Shown: positions 59,243 through 64,000 of the stretch, piece after piece
Numbering within the stretch: position 1 is the stretch's first letter
How the letters are laid out: every line of letters begins with the position of its first letter
Assembly: GCA_964563435.1 (NCBI GenBank)
Contig: CAZLXI010000007.1
Location: forward strand, 62,001 to 126,000
Direction of reading: 5' to 3'
Origin: Leadbetterella sp964563435
GTDB taxonomy: Bacteria; Bacteroidota; Bacteroidia; Cytophagales; Spirosomataceae
Length of the DNA stretch: 64,000 nucleotides
Translations under genes and position numbers: made by a program
The notes under the pieces: model-generated
Database searches by the model: none
Seen by the model: the letters and a program-made list of their open reading frames with translations, nothing else
Told to the model about the DNA's origin: nothing

Positions 59243-60787
59243 TCACCACATCACAAAGTCCTTGAATGTCCTTTTGATATTGCCTTCCGTAGGTTTCTTC
59301 TTGCTCTCCCATGCGGCGTTCAGCTCCAGGGCCACCATGCCTTTGAGGTTCATGGTATTGTTGAATTCATCTACTTTCTTAATGAAATCAGGCCCCCTTC
59401 GGGCCGCTTTCAACGAATAATCGCGCGCAAAGATATCGCCCCGGGTCTGGATCTCATTTTTCTTCTCGATGACATAGTTTAGCCGGTCTATCACATCTTT
59501 CATGGATTTGCCGATCACTTCGGTGGCTTCGAGGGTGCTGATGGTGAGGGTGGTGGTTCCGCCCACGGCCGAGATCGTCTTCTGGGTATTCATGTTTCCG
59601 TTGGCGATCACCGACGAAAGACCGGTGGTAGCGCCCAGCGAGGCGTTGACCACCGACCGGTTCTTTTTCCCTTTCCGGGCCCGGTGATAGTCTTTTTTCA
59701 ACGCTTCTTCCTTCTCCTTTAATTGCTCCAGGAGCTCCCAGGCATTGATAAGTACGCCATAGTAGAGAGAGTAGTTCTTTTTATCGAGCTCCACTTCATT
59801 GACCGTATTTTTAACCACGAAGTTTACCCGGCGAACCTCCCGGTTCTGGGTTTTGTCCAAAGCGAAGAAGTCAATGTAGAAGCCCAGGGTATCTGCCGGG
59901 TCCTGAACAAAATCATATCCCGGGCTCCAGGTAAACTCATATTGGTTATTGGAGTTTTTAACCAGGGTGTTTTTCGGGAAATCGTGCGCATTCGTCACAA
60001 AATCGAAAATATCGATATCTTCTTCCCCGTTAGGGTCTGAGAGGTAGAAACGGAGGTTTACCTTCTCGTTCTCCCGCAGTTGGATCTTGTCTGTTTTGGG
60101 AACCAGGGTGATCTGGGGCGGAAGGTCCATCTGGGTCACTTCCAGCCTTAACGTGCCTTTAACAGCGTCTTTGGCCGGCTGATCCTGGATCTGGAACTCA
60201 ATATACCGTGGATTTTCTTTTATCTGTTTAAACTGGTTGAGCGAAGGATTCCAGGTGATCTCGCCCTGTGTGCTCATGTTCATGCCCTGCGGAAGGGTCT
60301 CCAGGTTGGGGACAAAGACGATGGGGTCATTGTCTTCATCATAGGCCAGCTCTTCGGTGATCTTGTAGACGTTGTTATGATTGTATTGTACATAAAACGA
60401 GGCGAGGTTATTCAACACCGGCGGACGGTTGGTATGGAGCACTTTAAAGTCCACATTGCTGGTCACCTTATTCTCTTTGTCGTCTTTGGCTTCTATAATG
60501 ATCTGGAAGACCTTTTCCTGCTCCACCCGGTCTACCAGGTGAAAAGCAGGCAACCAGGTAAAAACGCCGGTGCTGTCGAGGTCCATCCCGGCCACTTTAC
60601 CCTGCTGGATCCCGAAATTATAATGTTTTTTCAGGGAGTCGGGATACAGACGGATCTGGAAAGAAAGGGTGTCTCCTTCCCTGGCCACATTCCATCCCTG
60701 CGACCGGGGCAGCAGGATCCGGGGGGAGCTGTTTTGGGCTAAAGCACTTACAGTGAAAAATAACAGAATGAATAATTTCTTAAACAT
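59243..60787 (-). CDS. Secreted Ig-like conserved hypothetical with C-terminal coiled-coil
   Basis: This 514-aa protein has a signal peptide (MFKKLFILLFFTVSALAQ). Three to four Ig/cadherin-like units cover about 20-330 (GVFTWLPAFHLVDRVEQEKV, NRPPVLNNLASFYVQYNHNN, LRFYLSDPNGEEDIDIFDF). Each contains the putative-Ig words F-T-W-x-P, as in proteins with He_PIG-like repeats. The C-terminal 170 residues are helical and charged (LLEQLKEKEEALKKDYHRAR), with a Gly/Thr-rich stretch near 400. No catalytic motif is seen. The start overlaps the end of the upstream gene by 8 bases. The family is not recognised by name. Confidence 0.75.
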   Translation of the reverse strand: MFKKLFILLFFTVSALAQNSSPRILLPRSQGWNVAREGDTLSFQIRLYPDSLKKHYNFGIQQGKVAGMDLDSTGVFTWLPAFHLVDRVEQEKVFQIIIEAKDDKENKVTSNVDFKVLHTNRPPVLNNLASFYVQYNHNNVYKITEELAYDEDNDPIVFVPNLETLPQGMNMSTQGEITWNPSLNQFKQIKENPRYIEFQIQDQPAKDAVKGTLRLEVTQMDLPPQITLVPKTDKIQLRENEKVNLRFYLSDPNGEEDIDIFDFVTNAHDFPKNTLVKNSNNQYEFTWSPGYDFVQDPADTLGFYIDFFALDKTQNREVRRVNFVVKNTVNEVELDKKNYSLYYGVLINAWELLEQLKEKEEALKKDYHRARKGKKNRSVVNASLGATTGLSSVIANGNMNTQKTISAVGGTTTLTISTLEATEVIGKSMKDVIDRLNYVIEKKNEIQTRGDIFARDYSLKAARRGPDFIKKVDEFNNTMNLKGMVALELNAAWESKKKPTEGNIKRTFKDFVMW

Positions 60788-62216
60788 CTTCTTTTTTGGG
60801 GATTACTACACAAGGAAAACCGAAAAGGCATCTGTCTTTAATAAACTGAGCCACTTCAACCGGCACGTTCTCCTCCCACCCGGGCTCACCGGTTTGTATA
60901 AGACTGAGCATATCGTCAGTAATTATATTGAGGTTGGGCTTGTTGTAATGATAAATATCTTCAATTTTATTATTGGCTATCAAATACCGGTAAAGATCCG
61001 TCAGGTGGGCCGGCGGATTAAACCGCATACAATTCAAAATTGCGCCATCTTTCAATGTCGGATAAATAAACGCTTTTATGTTTTTACTAAATAACGTAGC
61101 AAACGACTGAAGTATTTCGCCGGGCAGCTCTTTATAATTCTCTTCCTCGAAAATATACTCCAGGTTCGGATAACCCATGATCAGGCCCAGCTTAAGCTTA
61201 CTGAATACCGAAAGGTAGCTGACCAGCTTATAATATTCCATATAATTACTGATCATAACCGTGTGGCCGAGCGTACACAGGATGTCTACCCGGTCAAGGA
61301 AGTCTTTCTCGTCAATGTCTTCCCCTGATTTCAAGCCCTGCAGGGTAAGCTCAAAAAGAACCAGGATTCTGCTTTCCTCCACATCGCTTTCTTCCCTGAA
61401 CTGCATCAGGCCATTTTCCAGCATGTCCATGTGTACATTAGTGATGGGCCGGAAACGTCCCCGAAGCATGAGGATGTTCTTTTTGTAGAGGATATCGGAG
61501 GGCTGCACGTTTTTACCGTCCGGGCCGAAGATCGCCACGTCGGAAAACCTGTTCCGTACCAACCGGAGCGACATCAGCCGGCCGTCTACCTCTTTAAAAG
61601 CGGGGCCGAAGAATTTGATGGAGTCCAGCTGGAAACGATCCATGGCGATATTATCCCGCAGCGATTCCAGGAAAACTTCGGGGTTCCGGTAATAGTTAAA
61701 GCAGGCATAGAGCAGGTTGACGCCCAGGATACCTATGGCCTGCTGCTGCAGGATGGTGTCGCGGTCGAGCAGGCGCACATGAATGATGACATCGTGGTAT
61801 TCTCCCTGCGGTTCGGTCTGGAAACGGCATCCCAACCAGCCGTGGGGGTGATTGTTTTTATGGTAGTTAAGGGTGACCACCGTATCGGCAAAGGAGAAAA
61901 ACTGGGTTTCCACTCCTCTTTTTTCGTTCAGTCGCTCGATCAGCAGGTCATATTCATGATCCAGCATACTGTCGAGACGCTCCTGGCAAACATATCTTTT
62001 GTCTTTCAACGAGCCGTAAATGGCATCCGAGAAGGTCATGTCATAAGCCGACATAGACTTGGCCACCGTGCCGGAAGCGCCACCGGCTTTAAAGAAAGTA
62101 CCGGCAACCTCCTGGCCGGCCCCGATTTCTGCAAAAGTGCCGTAAATCTTATTGTCGAGATTGATTTTTAAGGCTTTCTGCAGGGTTCCCAGGCCTGAGT
62201 CATGAGTTATCGCCAT
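60780..62216 (-). CDS. Conserved protein of unknown function (MAITHDSGLGT family)
   Basis: This 478-aa cytoplasmic protein is highly conserved in appearance: MAITHDSGLGTLQKALKINL, FAEIGAGQEVAGTFFKAGGA, GTVAKSMSAYDMTFSDAIYG and NHPHGWLGCRFQTEPQGEYH. I recall the family from many Bacteroidota and some other phyla, where automatic names are inconsistent (adenylyltransferase or TonB-related); I see neither an HxGH adenylyltransferase motif nor a signal peptide, so I give no function. It is coupled by an 8-base overlap to the secreted Ig-like gene. A TATCTTTG box lies at 62246-62253 upstream. Confidence 0.78.
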   Translation of the reverse strand: MAITHDSGLGTLQKALKINLDNKIYGTFAEIGAGQEVAGTFFKAGGASGTVAKSMSAYDMTFSDAIYGSLKDKRYVCQERLDSMLDHEYDLLIERLNEKRGVETQFFSFADTVVTLNYHKNNHPHGWLGCRFQTEPQGEYHDVIIHVRLLDRDTILQQQAIGILGVNLLYACFNYYRNPEVFLESLRDNIAMDRFQLDSIKFFGPAFKEVDGRLMSLRLVRNRFSDVAIFGPDGKNVQPSDILYKKNILMLRGRFRPITNVHMDMLENGLMQFREESDVEESRILVLFELTLQGLKSGEDIDEKDFLDRVDILCTLGHTVMISNYMEYYKLVSYLSVFSKLKLGLIMGYPNLEYIFEEENYKELPGEILQSFATLFSKNIKAFIYPTLKDGAILNCMRFNPPAHLTDLYRYLIANNKIEDIYHYNKPNLNIITDDMLSLIQTGEPGWEENVPVEVAQFIKDRCLFGFPCVVIPKKEDV

Positions 62217-62245
62217 AATGTATATATCATCAATAAACTGAACCG

Positions 62246-62253
62246 CAAAGATA
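62246..62253 (-). promoter_or_regulatory. Bacteroidota -7 box upstream of the 60780-62216 gene
   Basis: On the minus strand this reads TATCTTTG, 30 bases before the ATG at 62216. A -33 TTG is not evident. The divergent M4 gene has a TATTTTTG at 62370-62377, but that lies only 9 bases before its ATG. Confidence 0.5.
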
Positions 62254-62385
62254 CGAATTTTTTTTGAGCCCGCAGTCCCATGCTTTTGGATTATATTTTT
62301 AATCCGGAACCCTGTTTATGTGCTTTTTTGTCATTAAATTTGCTAGACAGGGGAGAGGGATTAACCTTTTATTTTTGAAGAAATT

Positions 62386-64000
62386 ATGATTAGATTCTAC
62401 GCATTTTTACTTTTTCTTCTGGCGGGTTCCGGTGCCTTTTCACAGGGATTTCCGGGAAGAATCCCCCTGGAGAATAACGGTATTAAACCGAAACAGGAAA
62501 TTCCGGTCATCAGCGGAAAGGAGAGCAGGGCCGTTTCCCGTTTTACTCCTCTGAACCCGGATCTTTCCCGCCGGAAGGTGGTGGATGAAGAGACCGGGGC
62601 CGTTTCCTATATCCGGAATCTTCAGTTTTCAGCGGATGAAAAAAATGCCCGGAGAAATGTGCGGGAGATGAGCTTTGATTTTCTTCAGTCGCTAAAGACA
62701 GACCTGAAGATAGGCAATGCGAAAGAGGAGTTCAATATCCTTTCCGATTATACCGATGAGGGCGGCATCCGGCGGGTCAGCCTGCAACAGCGCTTTAAAG
62801 GGGTACCCCTGTACGGCGGTGAGCTGGGTTTACACTCCAACCGTTCCGGGGTGATCGAATTTATGATGGGGAAGGTTTTTCCTACCCCAAAGGTCAGCAC
62901 ACAGCCGGGTATAGGAGAGGCAGAAGCCATCCGTTTCGCCTATACAGATCTGAGCAAACACTCGGTCATCCAAAAGAACGGCCTGGTGAATAAGCTGCTT
63001 TCAATAGATCCGGACAAGGGCGAGCTCTTTATCTATCCTGACAAAGGCAGCAGCCGGCTGGTCTATCACCTGACTTTGAGACCTAACCTGCTCGAACGCT
63101 GGGTTTATTTTGTGGATGCTCATTCGGGAGAAGTGGTAGAGAAATATAATCATACCTGTACGCTTGACGGCGTGGTGCAGGCCAGCTCCCGCGACCTCAA
63201 CAATATTCAGCAGGCGTTTAATGCTTACCAGGTCGGAAACCAGTATGTACTGATTGATACAAAGAAAAAGATGTTCAGACCCGGGGATTCGGAGTTGCCT
63301 AACTCACCGGCGGGGGCTATTCTGACCATTGATGCCCGTAACGGAAGGGTGGATGATGAAGAAATAGACTTTTATCATGTGGTGACCGGCAACCCCGGTC
63401 AGTGGAATGCCACGGCGGTTTCAGCTCATGTGAATGCTTCGCGCAGCTATGACTATTTCGAAGAGAAATTCCAGCGTTTGTCGCTGAACGGTACGGGCGG
63501 TAATATCATTTCCGTGATCAATATTACCGATGAGCGGGGGCAGGGTTTTGAGAACGCCTTCTGGAACGGCGTTTTTATGGGCTACGGAAACGGAGGTCAG
63601 GCCTTTAAGCCGCTGGCCGGTGCATTGGATGTGGCCGGTCATGAAATGACGCACGGGGTGATTGAAAATACGGCCAAGCTCGAATACCGGAACCAGTCGG
63701 GCGCGCTGAATGAATCTTTCGCGGATATCTTCGGGGCAATGATCGATCGCGACGACTGGACCCTGGGCGAAGATGTGGTGAACCGCTCCGTGTTTCCGTC
63801 CGGCGCGCTCCGGTCGCTTCAGAACCCGAACCAGGGCGGGAAGAATGATCCGGGTTACCAGCCCATGTATATGTCCCAGTACCAGGTATTGAGAGATACT
63901 CCCGAGCAGGACAACGGCGGGGTGCATATCAACAGCGGGATACCGAACCACGCCTTCTACCTGTTTGCTACCGGTGCGAATATGAATAAGGATAAGGCGG
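62386..64000 (+). CDS. M4 family metallopeptidase (thermolysin-like), partial at window end
   Basis: The frame is open from ATG 62386 to the window edge (538 codons, C-terminus missing). A signal peptide (FLLAGSGAFSQ) leads to an FTP/PepSY-type propeptide (about 60-260: LQQRFKGVPLYGGELGLHSN, VYFVDAHSGEVVEKYNHTC) and the M4 catalytic domain. Zinc ligands are seen in VAGHEMTHGVIENTA (HExxH) and NESFADIFGAMIDRD (downstream Glu). VHINSGIPNHAFYLFATG is the second-domain active-site region. Missing sequence probably holds the rest of the catalytic C-lobe and perhaps a Type IX sorting domain. Confidence 0.93.
   Translation, partial: MIRFYAFLLFLLAGSGAFSQGFPGRIPLENNGIKPKQEIPVISGKESRAVSRFTPLNPDLSRRKVVDEETGAVSYIRNLQFSADEKNARRNVREMSFDFLQSLKTDLKIGNAKEEFNILSDYTDEGGIRRVSLQQRFKGVPLYGGELGLHSNRSGVIEFMMGKVFPTPKVSTQPGIGEAEAIRFAYTDLSKHSVIQKNGLVNKLLSIDPDKGELFIYPDKGSSRLVYHLTLRPNLLERWVYFVDAHSGEVVEKYNHTCTLDGVVQASSRDLNNIQQAFNAYQVGNQYVLIDTKKKMFRPGDSELPNSPAGAILTIDARNGRVDDEEIDFYHVVTGNPGQWNATAVSAHVNASRSYDYFEEKFQRLSLNGTGGNIISVINITDERGQGFENAFWNGVFMGYGNGGQAFKPLAGALDVAGHEMTHGVIENTAKLEYRNQSGALNESFADIFGAMIDRDDWTLGEDVVNRSVFPSGALRSLQNPNQGGKNDPGYQPMYMSQYQVLRDTPEQDNGGVHINSGIPNHAFYLFATGANMNKDKA

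Noticed and set aside
62370..62377. TATTTTTG box as promoter of the M4 peptidase
   Set aside because: It ends only 9 bases before the ATG and has no -33 element at 19-20 bases, so it was not listed as a promoter.

Overview
The window looks like a chromosomal contig of a Bacteroidota bacterium, probably order Cytophagales (inference). Several things point that way. Promoters upstream of many genes fit the Bacteroidota housekeeping pattern TTG-N19/20-TAnnTTTG. There is a BamA plus tandem OmpH pair, a YtxJ-type bacillithiol-system protein, a DUF4270 lipoprotein, a TANFOR-domain surface giant, GH144 glucanases, and no obvious Shine-Dalgarno sequences. Most of the window has moderate GC. The stretch from about 16.85 to 21.05 kb is visibly AT-rich.

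Layout. 0-7.3 kb: VanZ-like protein, aspS, then uppS-bamA and two ompH-like genes. bamA is interrupted by a 100-N scaffold gap whose two edges carry the same 55 bp, so the gap is almost certainly false. 7.4-11.7 kb: minus-strand operon asnS-nuoH-hypothetical-proB. 11.8-16.9 kb: an OmpR-type two-component pair, a long intergenic palindrome, beta-carbonic anhydrase, and a decayed tricorn-protease pseudogene. 16.9-23.9 kb: an accessory, defence-like island. It holds a DUF6922/AbiEii toxin-antitoxin pair, a small hypothetical, a frameshifted P-loop ATPase, a DUF262/HNH (GmrSD-like) gene, and a compact WYL regulator-SLOG-DUF2779 nuclease operon. 24.0-38.7 kb: a TPR histidine kinase and LuxR-type regulator, followed by five tightly spaced surface-protein genes (beta-barrel, 1971-aa TANFOR protein, fibronectin-III protein, tandem-repeat lipoprotein, small lipoprotein). 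38.7-39.0 kb: a cluster of nested palindromes. 39.0-44.9 kb: htpG, then a translationally coupled operon divIVA-like-folB-MFS-folD-thioesterase. 45.0-48.5 kb: WD40 protein, phosphopantetheinyl transferase, ytxJ, panC, M23 peptidase. 48.5-55.3 kb: two GH144 genes flanking an Rrf2/QorB-like redox pair with clear operators, then DUF4270 and a GT5 N-domain protein. 55.4-58.8 kb: rpmH, rnpA, S41 protease, tsaB. 58.8-64 kb: hpf, a pair of conserved hypotheticals, and an M4 metalloprotease running off the end.

The two best candidates for undescribed biology are the WYL-SLOG-DUF2779 operon at 21.0-23.9 kb (possible anti-phage system beside a GmrSD-like gene and a toxin-antitoxin pair) and the two-component-controlled surface operon at 24.0-38.7 kb. 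A dispersed, about 110-bp structured repeat (38.8 and 55.7 kb) and the TGTAA-N9-TTACA operators of the Rrf2/QorB pair are the clearest non-coding signals. No tRNA, rRNA, CRISPR array or transposase gene was seen.
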